Of a DNA stretch of 64,000 nt, positions 53,330-62,016 are shown piece after piece (position 1 is the stretch's first letter; each line of letters opens with the position of its first letter). Made by a program: the position numbers and the translations under genes. Source of the DNA: Parafrigoribacterium mesophilum (GTDB lineage Bacteria; Actinomycetota; Actinomycetes; Actinomycetales; Microbacteriaceae); contig NZ_JBDJAF010000001.1 in assembly GCF_039652555.1 (NCBI RefSeq), positions 372,001 through 436,000 on the forward strand. The letters run 5' to 3'. A model generated the notes under the pieces. That model had not been told where the DNA came from. It saw only the letters and a program-made list of their open reading frames with translations, and searched no databases.

Positions 53330-53827
53330 GTGACTGGCTTTCCCGACGCTTCTGGCGTAGAGCAAATCGACCTCGCCCAATTGGGCGCATTGCTGCGCGA
53401 GCGTCGTGGAACCTTGTCGCTCCGGCAGGCCGCTGCCGAGGCGGGTGTTAGCTTCAGCACGTTTACGCGTGTGGAAGCTGGCGCCCAGCCCGACCTAACG
53501 TCCTTCACACTGTTGTGCGGCTGGCTGGGGGTGTCGCCCGCCCAGTTCTTCATGCCCGTAGCGCAACGTCAGGTTGCGCCGATTGACGAGGTTATTGCGC
53601 ACTTGTCGGCCGATCCTCGCCTCGAAGCTGATGCGGCGTCGAAAATCGCAAGCGTGCTGCGAAACATGTACGACGTCCTCGCCAAGGCTCCCACGCAACG
53701 GCCCGTGGTTGCCTGCCACCTGAGGGCCGCGTCCGCCCTTCGTCCCGGAGTCCCGCACCGCCTGAACTCGATTCTGGGTGCAATGCACGACAGGCTGGCC
53801 GAGCGTGTCGCGGCCGGGGAGCTGTGA
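53330..53827 (+). CDS. HTH (Xre) repressor paired with ImmA/IrrE peptidase
   Basis: A 165-residue protein: an N-terminal Cro/CI HTH (LGALLRERRGTLSLRQAAAEAGVSFSTFTRVEAG), then a helical C-terminal region. GTG 53330 has GAGGA four bases upstream; the ORF extends to 53243 in frame but with no site. The stop overlaps the peptidase start (GTGA). It faces the Ubl operon across a ~190-base gap, so it is the likely repressor of both. HTH/peptidase pairs of this sort (CapH/CapP) are known to control anti-phage operons after DNA damage. Confidence 0.84.
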   Translation: MTGFPDASGVEQIDLAQLGALLRERRGTLSLRQAAAEAGVSFSTFTRVEAGAQPDLTSFTLLCGWLGVSPAQFFMPVAQRQVAPIDEVIAHLSADPRLEADAASKIASVLRNMYDVLAKAPTQRPVVACHLRAASALRPGVPHRLNSILGAMHDRLAERVAAGEL

Positions 53828-54372
53828 CGCTTAGGCGCGGGTTTAAGGCAGAAGCTGAACGGGACGCGTCCCGAGTTCGTAAGGAACTTGGGCTAGCCCC
53901 ACATGATCGCCTCGACCCACGGGATCTTGCGAGGCATCTTGGCATTGCGGTGGTCGACGCTTCCGATCTTGTGGACATCAAAGACCTGGAGGAACTCGAG
54001 CGACTCCAAGCCTTCGCGTTCTCCGCTGCGACGTTCGAGATCGAAGGTCGGTCGATTGTCGTCGTCAGTCCGCTCAGGACCATTGGCCGCCAGAACAGCG
54101 ACATCGCACACGAACTGGCTCACGTCATGCTTCGTCACAACCTTTCCGAAATTCGTGAGGTCGAAGGCATGCCGTTCCGCACGTGCAAACCCGAGGAAGA
54201 AGAGGAAGCCACGGCATTCGGTGGAACACTCCTTCTCCCACGTCCACTCCTTCTAACTGCGGCTCGCCGACAGGCAACCGTTGAGGAGATATCGCAACAG
54301 TACGAGGTGACCATCGAGATGGCTCGTTTTCGATACAACTCAACTGGGGTAGCGAGGCAGGTTGGTCGCTAG
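53824..54372 (+). CDS. ImmA/IrrE-family metallopeptidase
   Basis: A 182-residue zinc peptidase: IAHELAHVMLRH (HExxH) and a downstream EEEEATAFGGTLLLPR segment supplying the third ligand, typical of ImmA/IrrE. By family it would cleave the HTH repressor encoded with it when a signal such as single-stranded DNA appears. Begins with GTG overlapping the HTH stop. Confidence 0.9.
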   Translation: MTLRRGFKAEAERDASRVRKELGLAPHDRLDPRDLARHLGIAVVDASDLVDIKDLEELERLQAFAFSAATFEIEGRSIVVVSPLRTIGRQNSDIAHELAHVMLRHNLSEIREVEGMPFRTCKPEEEEEATAFGGTLLLPRPLLLTAARRQATVEEISQQYEVTIEMARFRYNSTGVARQVGR

Positions 54373-54511
54373 CGCGCCGCAACTGCCCCGCCGCGCTCGT
54401 ACGGTTCACCGACGCGACCAACTGAACCGTTGCGCGAGGGTCCCCGTCACCGTTCCGCTTGCGGGACACTGCGCCATCATGGGCGTCAGTCCCGGTGATA
54501 GCGTGTCCGAC

Positions 54512-55096
54512 ATGGACGGAACCGATCCAAAAGCAGACCTTCAACGTTATTTGGAGGCCGCTCGAGAGGCCTTGCTGTGGAAGTTGGACGGACTCTCGGA
54601 ATACGATGTCCGCCGCCCGTTGACCCCGACTGGAACTAACCTCCTAGGGCTGATCAAACACCTGGCCGGATGTGAACTGGGATACTTCGGTGAGGTCTTC
54701 CATCGTCCGTTTGACGAACCACTGCCCTGGTCCCAAAACGACGCCGAGCCGAACGTGGATATGTGGGCGAGGGCCGACGAGTCCCGAGAGCACATCACCA
54801 GACTGTACCGACGGGCGTGTGCGCACTCGGACATCACGATCAGAACATTGCCGCTTGACGCGATCGGCGGTGTTCCGTGGTGGCCCACCGACAGGAGCAA
54901 GGTGACACTGCACCAAATCCTGATCCATATGATTGCTGAGACTCATCGGCACGCCGGACATGCGGATATTGTTCGCGAGCTCATCGACGGAGCCGCCGGG
55001 CTTCGAAAAGGCAACGAGAACTTACCGTCGGTGGATCGGGATTGGTGGGACGACTATCGACGCATGCTGGAGCGTGTGGCACGCGAAGCTGGCTGA
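54512..55096 (+). CDS. DinB-family (DUF664) protein
   Basis: A 194-residue four-helix bundle protein of the DinB/YfiT type: GLIKHLAGCELGYFGEVF and HMIAETHRHAGHADIVREL, with the three His residues placed to bind metal. These proteins are thiol transferases or related metal-dependent enzymes in actinobacteria. Start ATG 54512 is used; GTG 54503 is possible, and the longer ORF to 54362 is unlikely. Confidence 0.84.
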   Translation: MDGTDPKADLQRYLEAAREALLWKLDGLSEYDVRRPLTPTGTNLLGLIKHLAGCELGYFGEVFHRPFDEPLPWSQNDAEPNVDMWARADESREHITRLYRRACAHSDITIRTLPLDAIGGVPWWPTDRSKVTLHQILIHMIAETHRHAGHADIVRELIDGAAGLRKGNENLPSVDRDWWDDYRRMLERVAREAG

Positions 55097-55375
55097 TCCT
55101 GACGAGCGTGCGATAGACCGGTCAGCAGGTGTCTGGGACAACAAGTCGCCCAATGGTCGCGCCTTCTAGGGACTGTTCGGTCAACGATCCCGAATGGTGA
55201 ACAAACTCGACCTCATGAACCAAACGCCCGGTCGTTGCCGTGGGCGGTTTCGCATGCGGTCAAGTTCCGTATCGCAGGATCACTGCCATCTCGCATCATG
55301 ACAGTCGCGGACACGCTCTGCGCTTAGGGCGAACCCTTCGCCTTTTCGGTTCACTGTTGCGATTAACTGAGCGTC

Positions 55376-56350
55376 ATGACACGCACACTCATTCTTGGCG
55401 GGACGGCATGGCTCGGTCGCGAGATAGCCGAGCGGTTGGTTACCAGAGGCGAGGACGTGACGTGTCTTGCTCGCGGCGAGTCCGGAGAGGTTCCGAGCGG
55501 GGTGACTTTCGTCCGTGCCGATAGGCGACATTCTGGTGCCTACGATGCGGTCAAGGGAAGCGACTGGGACGAAATAATCGAGCTCACGTACGAGACCGAC
55601 CTCGTCACCGGGGCGCTTGACGCTTTGGCCGATAATACGCAGCATTGGACACTGATTTCGTCCGTCTCCGTGTACGCAAGCAACACCGAACCGGGCGCCG
55701 ATGAAGACGCCGCCCTGGTAAACCCGACCGACCCCGATGATTACGCGCACGCCAAAGTCGCCGCCGAACGGGCCACGGCCGAGGCAATCGGCGATCGCGC
55801 GCTCATCGCGAGACCGGGCCTTATCGCTGGTCCCGGCGATACCAGCGACCGGTTCAGCTATTGGGTATCGCGACTGGCCCTGGCCTCGGATGAGCCCGTT
55901 CTCGTTCCCGATGTCAATGATCGTGTAGTGCAGCTCATTGACGTTCGGGATCTCGCTGAGTGGCTCATCGCTTCTGGCCGCCGAGGACTCACCGGCATCT
56001 ATAACGCCGTCGGCAGCGAACGCGATTTCTCGGCGGTGTTGCGTGCTGCCGCGCGGGTCGCGGGCCATGCCGGCGAACTCATCTCGGCCGATGACGACTG
56101 GCTAATTGCACACAACGTCAACTACTGGGCTGGGCCTCGCTCTCTGCCGCTCTGGCTTCCCCGCAGCGACGCCGGCTTTGCCCGACGTAGTCATAGCCGG
56201 TTCCTCGCCGCGGGCGGCACAGAGCGAAACCTGAAACAGACGCTCGAGGACGTGCTCGCGGACGAACGAACACGCGGACTCGGCCGGGAACGACGATCTG
56301 GCCTCACTCGAGAAGAAGAAAAGCTTCTCCTCGGCGAAATTAGCGGGTAG
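55376..56350 (+). CDS. NAD-dependent epimerase/dehydratase-family (extended SDR) protein
   Basis: A 324-residue Rossmann-fold protein starting with a nucleotide site LILGGTAWLGREIAERL, an SSVSVYAS serine and a YAHAK catalytic Tyr-Lys pair, plus a C-terminal substrate-binding region. It resembles actinobacterial NAD(P)-binding reductases; substrate unknown. Begins 280 bases after the DinB gene with no clear ribosome site. Confidence 0.85.
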   Translation: MTRTLILGGTAWLGREIAERLVTRGEDVTCLARGESGEVPSGVTFVRADRRHSGAYDAVKGSDWDEIIELTYETDLVTGALDALADNTQHWTLISSVSVYASNTEPGADEDAALVNPTDPDDYAHAKVAAERATAEAIGDRALIARPGLIAGPGDTSDRFSYWVSRLALASDEPVLVPDVNDRVVQLIDVRDLAEWLIASGRRGLTGIYNAVGSERDFSAVLRAAARVAGHAGELISADDDWLIAHNVNYWAGPRSLPLWLPRSDAGFARRSHSRFLAAGGTERNLKQTLEDVLADERTRGLGRERRSGLTREEEKLLLGEISG

Positions 56351-56419
56351 TCAGCGCAGGGCAGCGAGGTCTCCTGTATAAGGTTCCCCTTTTGGGACGA
56401 TTGAGAATGAAGAGCAGCA

Positions 56420-57109
56420 CTACCGCTCTGTCTGAAGCCATGTCAGAACTGCCTTGAGAAATTCGTCGGGCTCGGTTTCGTGGACGTTGTGTCCAGCAGG
56501 AATGGTGATAAGGGTGCAGTCCGGCACGAGTTCCGATACCTCGACGAGCAGGTCCTGCGGAATGTGGCTGGTCGGGCCGCCGCCCACAAGCAACGTGGGC
56601 GCGGTGATGTCAGGCAGGTGGGTCCACCAGCGGCGGGTGGGATCGTTCACCTGCTCGATGATCGCCGGGACGACGGCCCAGTCGAACGGGAGCGCACCCT
56701 CGGGCCGTTCGGGAACGGGCCGAGTGCGCGGGAACGGCGGCGGGGCGTCTTCGATGATCAGCCGCTTGATCCGCTCGGGCTGGGCCTGGGCAACCAGATA
56801 CGCCACGGTGCCCCCCATCGAGTGGCCGACCAGTACGACGTCATGCAGGCCAAGGGCGTCGAGGACCGCGATCACGTCATCGCGCATAAGCTCGAAGGAG
56901 TAGGTCCCTGGCCAGTCGCTACCTCCGTGTCCGCGCAGATCAAGGTTCACCACCCGGAATAGCGGTGCGAGCCGCGGCGTGACCGAGTTCCAGTTGGTGG
57001 CCTGCTCTCCGAGAGCATGCAGCAAGACCATGTTCGGTGCACTCAGGTGACCCGAGAGCTGACACTGGATCCGGATTCCCCCGGAAAGGTCTACCGTTTG
57101 CGTGTCCAC
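56420..57109 (-). CDS. Alpha/beta hydrolase
   Basis: A 229-residue hydrolase with the nucleophile elbow GHSMGG, the oxyanion region LLHALGEQATNW, an LRGHGGSDW segment and the catalytic His in PAGHNVHE. Substrate unknown; size and motifs fit small esterases or C-C hydrolases. Confidence 0.88.
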   Translation of the reverse strand: MDTQTVDLSGGIRIQCQLSGHLSAPNMVLLHALGEQATNWNSVTPRLAPLFRVVNLDLRGHGGSDWPGTYSFELMRDDVIAVLDALGLHDVVLVGHSMGGTVAYLVAQAQPERIKRLIIEDAPPPFPRTRPVPERPEGALPFDWAVVPAIIEQVNDPTRRWWTHLPDITAPTLLVGGGPTSHIPQDLLVEVSELVPDCTLITIPAGHNVHETEPDEFLKAVLTWLQTER

Positions 57110-57306
57110 GAGCTAACCCTAGCGATGGACCACCATATCGACTCGATGATCGACGCTCAACGCCCGGTAGTCTGACCGAACCATCAACTCTCCCCGTTAG
57201 CCGAGGGGATCACGAGCCCGGTGTGGGATTCGCTTGCGGTGATCGTCTCGATGAATCGGTGAGCGGCCGGGTAGGCACCGCAAGCCGTTCCGCTTGCGGA
57301 CGTTGT

Positions 57307-57720
57307 TTACTGGTTCAGCCACTTCGATCGCACGTGCACATCGGCGTCTTCGTAACCGAGATGGTCATAGAAGCTCAGCACGGCTGCATTGCTGGTGCGA
57401 ATCATCAGTTGGACCTTGATTGCGCCGTGTTCGTGCAGCCAGGTTTCGCCGGCCGCCATCAACTGCCGTCCCAGCCCGGTGCCACGGTGGCTCTCACCGA
57501 CGGCGAGGTAGTAGATCCAGCCTCGGTGTCCGTCGTTGCCGACCATGACGGTTCCCACAAGTTGCTCATCGTTGAAAGCACCGAGCACGGTGGATGTGGC
57601 CCCATGGAGTGCGCGTTGCAGATCCGTTTCCGGCGGATTCCACGGCCGGGTCAGTCCCGCCTGCTTCCACAGCTCAACCACCGCAGGGAAGTCAGCTGGA
57701 ATCAGGTCTCGGATCTGCAT
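57307..57720 (-). CDS. GNAT acetyltransferase (YpeA-like)
   Basis: A 137-residue GCN5-type acetyltransferase with the acetyl-CoA site VGESHRGTGLGRQLM, followed by NAAVLSFYDHLGY. The start MQIRDL at 57720 matches the family; an in-frame start at 57747 adds nine residues. Substrate unknown. Confidence 0.87.
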   Translation of the reverse strand: MQIRDLIPADFPAVVELWKQAGLTRPWNPPETDLQRALHGATSTVLGAFNDEQLVGTVMVGNDGHRGWIYYLAVGESHRGTGLGRQLMAAGETWLHEHGAIKVQLMIRTSNAAVLSFYDHLGYEDADVHVRSKWLNQ

Positions 57721-57946
57721 AGCCTCAAGAATGTCAGAGCCGGACACCCACGAGACGCCTGACCGGCGGAGCGCTGCCGCACGCGGATCTGCCCCGCAGA
57801 CCGTTACGCTTGCGAGACATCAGCAGCGCCATTTTTTGGCAACAGAACACCGCCACCATTTGACAAAAGCTACACGTGACCAGCCGGGCCAGCGCGTGCA
57901 CCTTTCCAGTGATCAGCATCTGTTCTGCTGTCGGGAGCTTTCTGTC

Positions 57947-58624
57947 ATGCCATCAAGTACCGGTCGCCGGCGCTTCCTCATCCTGGCCAGTGCCGCCGGG
58001 GTGATCTTGCCAGTACTGGCCGGGGTCGGGATCTACGGGCTGGTCGGCCAGCACCACAGCTATGCGAGCGTGCCGGACGACGCCGCTTCACCCACGAGCG
58101 ATGCGCTATTTTCGGTCCCCGACGCGGACCTGCCGGTAGAAAGCCCTCCAGCGCTGCCGCACACTACCGACCCGGTACGGTACGCACGCGCGGTGGCCGC
58201 ATCATTGTTCACTTGGGACACCAGGTCCTCACTGCAGCCACAGGACCACGCGGACCCCGTGATTGCCGATGCAGACCCGTCGGGGTACGAGACCAACGGG
58301 CTGGTCGCCGATATGAATGGCTATTTGCCGGCCGCCCAAATGTGGCAACAGTTGCGTCAGTACGCCACGACCCAGTGGCTGACCATCGACAAAACCTACA
58401 TCCCGCACTCATGGAACGGCATTGCCGAAAGCGCCGGCGCCCACATCGATGAGGGCACGGCCGCAGTCACCATCGAGGGGACCCGGCACCGCGCGGGCAT
58501 CTGGCAAGGCAACCCAGCAACCGCCGACTACCGGGTGTCATTCACCGTGTTTCTCGCCTGTACGCCGACGTTCGAACGCTGCCACACGCTGCGCCTGTCC
58601 CGACTCGACGCACCCCTCAAATAA
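57947..58624 (+). CDS. Membrane-anchored protein at the start of the conjugation operon
   Basis: A 225-residue protein with a basic start, one helix (about residues 9-32) and an external domain of about 190 residues with one Cys pair (FLACTPTFERC). Position and form resemble the NTF2-like external proteins of actinobacterial and Gram-positive T4SS loci (TcpC/VirB8-type), but the family is not certain. GGAG lies about 9 bases upstream of the ATG at 57947. Confidence 0.7.
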   Translation: MPSSTGRRRFLILASAAGVILPVLAGVGIYGLVGQHHSYASVPDDAASPTSDALFSVPDADLPVESPPALPHTTDPVRYARAVAASLFTWDTRSSLQPQDHADPVIADADPSGYETNGLVADMNGYLPAAQMWQQLRQYATTQWLTIDKTYIPHSWNGIAESAGAHIDEGTAAVTIEGTRHRAGIWQGNPATADYRVSFTVFLACTPTFERCHTLRLSRLDAPLK

Positions 58625-58630
58625 GGCCAT

Positions 58631-59803
58631 GTGTTCGATGTGTTCAAGAAGATCGCGATCGTCCTAGCGGCAGCACTGGTCTTATTGGGGCCATCTGGGA
58701 TCGTGCTCGGGATCGGGGTCCTCATGAACTCTGCCGCCGCGTGCCTGACCGGTGGGAGCCTCACGCTCGGACCTATTCCCGACTCACTGGAGGCAACCAC
58801 GGCCACCGGCCAGACGATCACACTGAACAAGACACAGTTGACCCATGCGGCAACCATCATCACCGTCGGTGGGGAAACTCTAGGCGTTGGCAGGCAAGGC
58901 GTGACCGTCGCACTAATGGCAGCACTAACCGAATCGTCACTGCGGGTGCTGACCAACCCCATCACCTACCCCGAGTCCGCAACGTACGAGAACGACGGCA
59001 ATGGGGCCGATCACGACAGCCTGGGTCTGTTCCAAATGCGCCCTGAGGTCGGATGGGGCACAGTTGCGCATCTGATGGACCCGATCTATGAAGCTCGAGC
59101 GTTCTACGGCGGCCCTACCGGACCTAACTACCCCTCCCCACGGGGCCTGCTGGACATCCCCCGCTGGCAGCAGATGAGTGACGGTCAGGCCGCACAGTCG
59201 GTCGAACGCAGCGCCTACCCGTACCGATACGCAAACTACCAACCCGTCGCCGAGGCGATCATCGCCGCCCTCGTCCAGCCTGCCGCAGGCGGTTCGAGTA
59301 GCTCCAGCGGCGGGAGCCCCACGGTGCCGGAGACCACACGAGTGGTGTTCCCGCTGCCCTCCGGGACGTGGGTTGTCTCGGCGCTGTTCGGGCAGCGTGC
59401 CGACCCAATCACCGGGCATCCCGAGTTCCATGAAGGTACCGACTACGCCGCCCCCGCGGGCACCTCGATTCTTTCTGCCACCGATGGAAAGGTTCTGTAC
59501 GCCGGCATAGACGGTGGTACCGGAACGATCAAGATCCTGAGCACCGTCGACGGGCGGCCGGTCTCCTTTACCTACCTGCACATGTACCAGGACGGCATCG
59601 AGGTCACTATCGGGCAGATCGTGGCAGCCGGTCAGCAGATCGGGCAGGTCGGCTCCTCAGGCCATTCCACCGGCCCGCACCTGCACTTCGAGGTCCGCCC
59701 CGGAGGGCCCGAGGCGCCGGCGGTGAATTCGGTGCCATGGCTAGCCGCCCACGGCGCAGCCTCGGAGAACGCGCCTAGCATCGACGCCTGCACCTTTTCC
59801 TAA
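58631..59803 (+). CDS. M23 peptidase with lytic-type N-terminal region (conjugation)
   Basis: A 390-residue exported protein: an N-terminal signal or anchor helix, a middle domain with a transglycosylase-like LMAALTESSLRVLTNP and DSLGLFQMRPEVGWG segment, a Ser/Gly linker, and a C-terminal M23 zinc endopeptidase (FHEGTDYAAPAGT and HLHFEV). It should open peptidoglycan for the transfer channel. Starts GTG at 58631, six bases after the previous stop. Confidence 0.88.
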   Translation: MFDVFKKIAIVLAAALVLLGPSGIVLGIGVLMNSAAACLTGGSLTLGPIPDSLEATTATGQTITLNKTQLTHAATIITVGGETLGVGRQGVTVALMAALTESSLRVLTNPITYPESATYENDGNGADHDSLGLFQMRPEVGWGTVAHLMDPIYEARAFYGGPTGPNYPSPRGLLDIPRWQQMSDGQAAQSVERSAYPYRYANYQPVAEAIIAALVQPAAGGSSSSSGGSPTVPETTRVVFPLPSGTWVVSALFGQRADPITGHPEFHEGTDYAAPAGTSILSATDGKVLYAGIDGGTGTIKILSTVDGRPVSFTYLHMYQDGIEVTIGQIVAAGQQIGQVGSSGHSTGPHLHFEVRPGGPEAPAVNSVPWLAAHGAASENAPSIDACTFS

Positions 59804-59858
59804 TCGACGGGACAGGTGGTCGCACCTGGATCGGTGACCCCCATTCACAGGAGCCCCT

Positions 59859-60167
59859 ATGCCGCACCCACTCCTTTTTCCGCCGGACTCCGTTCTTACC
59901 ACTACCGTGTACCCCAACTTCGGCGGCGTCGGCGGCGCCGGCCAGCTCGCCTCCATCGTCGGTGCCTTGTTGACCCTCGTCCTCATCGTCGCGGTGCTGC
60001 TGCTGATCGTCTGCGCGGTCACATGGGCCATCTCCAATTCACACGGCAATTACCAGGCGGCTACCCGCGCACGCACAGGACTGTGGGTCGCCGTTGGCGC
60101 TGCCGCCCTGGCCGGTGCCGGGGCCACGTGGGTGAACTTCCTGATCCACCTCGGCAGCAGCCTCTGA
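59859..60167 (+). CDS. DUF6112-like small membrane protein 1 (pilin-like)
   Basis: A 102-residue two-helix protein with the pattern NFGGVGGAGQLASIVGALLTLVLI... and a Gly-rich second helix, typical of small VirB2/DUF6112-type proteins of actinobacterial conjugation operons. Related to the next gene's product. Confidence 0.72.
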   Translation: MPHPLLFPPDSVLTTTVYPNFGGVGGAGQLASIVGALLTLVLIVAVLLLIVCAVTWAISNSHGNYQAATRARTGLWVAVGAAALAGAGATWVNFLIHLGSSL

Positions 60168-60246
60168 CCAGCGTTGGCGCAGGCGGTGCACCTGCGGTGG
60201 TGAAGCTCGTCTGCTGCGGGTCATCATCTCGAAGGAATCAATCCCA

Positions 60247-60582
60247 ATGCTTCTGAACCCCGCCACTTGTATCGCCCATTTCCTTGCAATCCATGTGATG
60301 GTGCCGGTGGATATCAGCATCACCCCGAACGAGAACGGCTTGCCGGGTATCGCGGCGTTACGCACGATCGTCGGGGCGGTGATGACCATCGGTCTGATCC
60401 TCTCGGTTCTGGCCCTGATCATCGCTGCGATCGTGTGGGGGCTTGGGGCGAACTCGTCCAATCCGCACCTAGCCAGCCGGGGCAAAGCCGGCGTGCTTAT
60501 CTCGTGCGGCGCCGCCGTTATCTGCGGCGCATCGGTGACCCTCATCAACTTTTTCTGGCACATCGGCCAAGCCGTCTCTTGA
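60247..60582 (+). CDS. DUF6112-like small membrane protein 2 (pilin-like)
   Basis: A 111-residue two-helix protein paralogous in layout to the previous one (LPGIAALRTIVGAVMTIG, then GKAGVLISCGAAVICGASVTLINFF). GAAGGA precedes ATG 60247. Probably an inner-membrane component of the transfer channel. Confidence 0.75.
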   Translation: MLLNPATCIAHFLAIHVMVPVDISITPNENGLPGIAALRTIVGAVMTIGLILSVLALIIAAIVWGLGANSSNPHLASRGKAGVLISCGAAVICGASVTLINFFWHIGQAVS

Positions 60583-60612
60583 CCGACGATTCGAGTGTCG
60601 GGAGGAATCGAC

Positions 60613-62001
60613 ATGAGCGTCTGCGATGTACCGATCATCGCCAATGTCTGCACCACCGTCGGGGAAGGTGCCGCTTCTCTGGTGGCTGCACCGTTCGACT
60701 GGCTCGCCAATGCGATCGGGCAAGCCGCGAAGTGGATGTTCGAGGGCGTGTGGGCAGTCTTCGACAGCACCACCCTGGTCGACGTCGCCTCCCCCGGCTA
60801 CGTCGCCGTCTACAACATCCTCTTCGGTGTCGCGATCTTCGTGATGCTGATCTTCTTCTGCCTGCAACTGATCACCGGCCTGATCCGCCGCGACCCGACC
60901 GCCCTGTCCAAAGCCGCCTTGGGTTTGGCAAAGTCTGTGTTGGGCTCATTCTTAGTCCTCACCCTGACCGGGACTGCGCTCGAAGTTGTTGATCAGCTGT
61001 GCATCGGGATCGTGCAGGCCACTGGCACGACTATGGCCGAGATGGGCGGCAAGATTGGGGTTCTGGCTGCAGGGCTGACCGCGATCAACCTCGCGGCTCC
61101 GGGGGTCGGGCCGATCGTGACGATCTTTCTCGCTGGCCTCGCCATTTCTGCGGCGGCTATCGTCTGGTTCTCCCTCCTGATCCGCAAGACGCTGTTATTG
61201 GTGGCGATCGTCATGGCTCCCATCGCCTTGTCCGGCGCATCGTGGGAGGCCACGCGCGGTTGGTTCGGGAAATGGGCTTCCTTCGTCCTCGCCTTGATCG
61301 TGTCGAAGCTGGTCATCGTCGTCGTGTTCCTGGTCGCGACCGCGCAAGTGTCGGCACCGATCGACTTCGATCTGGTCTCCATCAGCCAGCCGATCTCCGG
61401 GATTGTGTTGATGTTCGTCGCGGCCTTCGCCCCCTACATGGTCTATAAGTTCATTTCCTTTATGGGTTTTGACATCTATCACTCCATGTCGGCCGAACAG
61501 GAAGCCAAGAACTCCCTCAATCGGCCATTACCCATGTCCAACAGGCCGCCTGGCGGCGAGCCGAAGAAAATCCTCGATGGCGGCGGCACGCCGACATCCT
61601 CGGGAGGCGGGCCGCCGCCCCCCGGCGGCAGGATGCCTGCCACTTCTGCTGGCACAGACGGCGGACCGGCAGGGGCTGCGGGAACGACCGGGGTGGGGAG
61701 CTCGGGCAGCGCCGCGAGCGCTGGGACTGTCGGAGCCGCTGCTGCGGCAGGTGGGATCGCGGCCGTCGCGGGAGCGGAAGTCGTCGGTGCTGCCGCGACC
61801 GCCGGTCCCAAGCTCGGTGCCTCGGTGGGTAGTGCTGCCGATCAGTATGCCGGTCACGCTGCGAGTGCAACCCTGGGTCCGCCGCTCCCACCTGGCCACG
61901 GGGCTGCGGCCACACCATCGCTGTCGAGGCCGGCGCCATCGCGGGCAGTGTCCCCTATGCCGAAGTCCGCCAATTCGGCGCCTGAAAAACCCCGGCAATG
62001 A
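60613..62001 (+). CDS. TrbL/VirB6-like conjugal transfer membrane protein
   Basis: A 462-residue protein with about six helices in residues 60-300, as in SCO6881/TrbL-like channel proteins, then a long Gly/Ala/Pro-rich cytoplasmic tail (about 310-460) of low complexity. GGAGG precedes ATG 60613. The tail resembles those on other actinobacterial transfer proteins and is probably disordered. Confidence 0.83.
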   Translation: MSVCDVPIIANVCTTVGEGAASLVAAPFDWLANAIGQAAKWMFEGVWAVFDSTTLVDVASPGYVAVYNILFGVAIFVMLIFFCLQLITGLIRRDPTALSKAALGLAKSVLGSFLVLTLTGTALEVVDQLCIGIVQATGTTMAEMGGKIGVLAAGLTAINLAAPGVGPIVTIFLAGLAISAAAIVWFSLLIRKTLLLVAIVMAPIALSGASWEATRGWFGKWASFVLALIVSKLVIVVVFLVATAQVSAPIDFDLVSISQPISGIVLMFVAAFAPYMVYKFISFMGFDIYHSMSAEQEAKNSLNRPLPMSNRPPGGEPKKILDGGGTPTSSGGGPPPPGGRMPATSAGTDGGPAGAAGTTGVGSSGSAASAGTVGAAAAAGGIAAVAGAEVVGAAATAGPKLGASVGSAADQYAGHAASATLGPPLPPGHGAAATPSLSRPAPSRAVSPMPKSANSAPEKPRQ

Positions 62002-62016
62002 GAAAGGCGAGCATCC

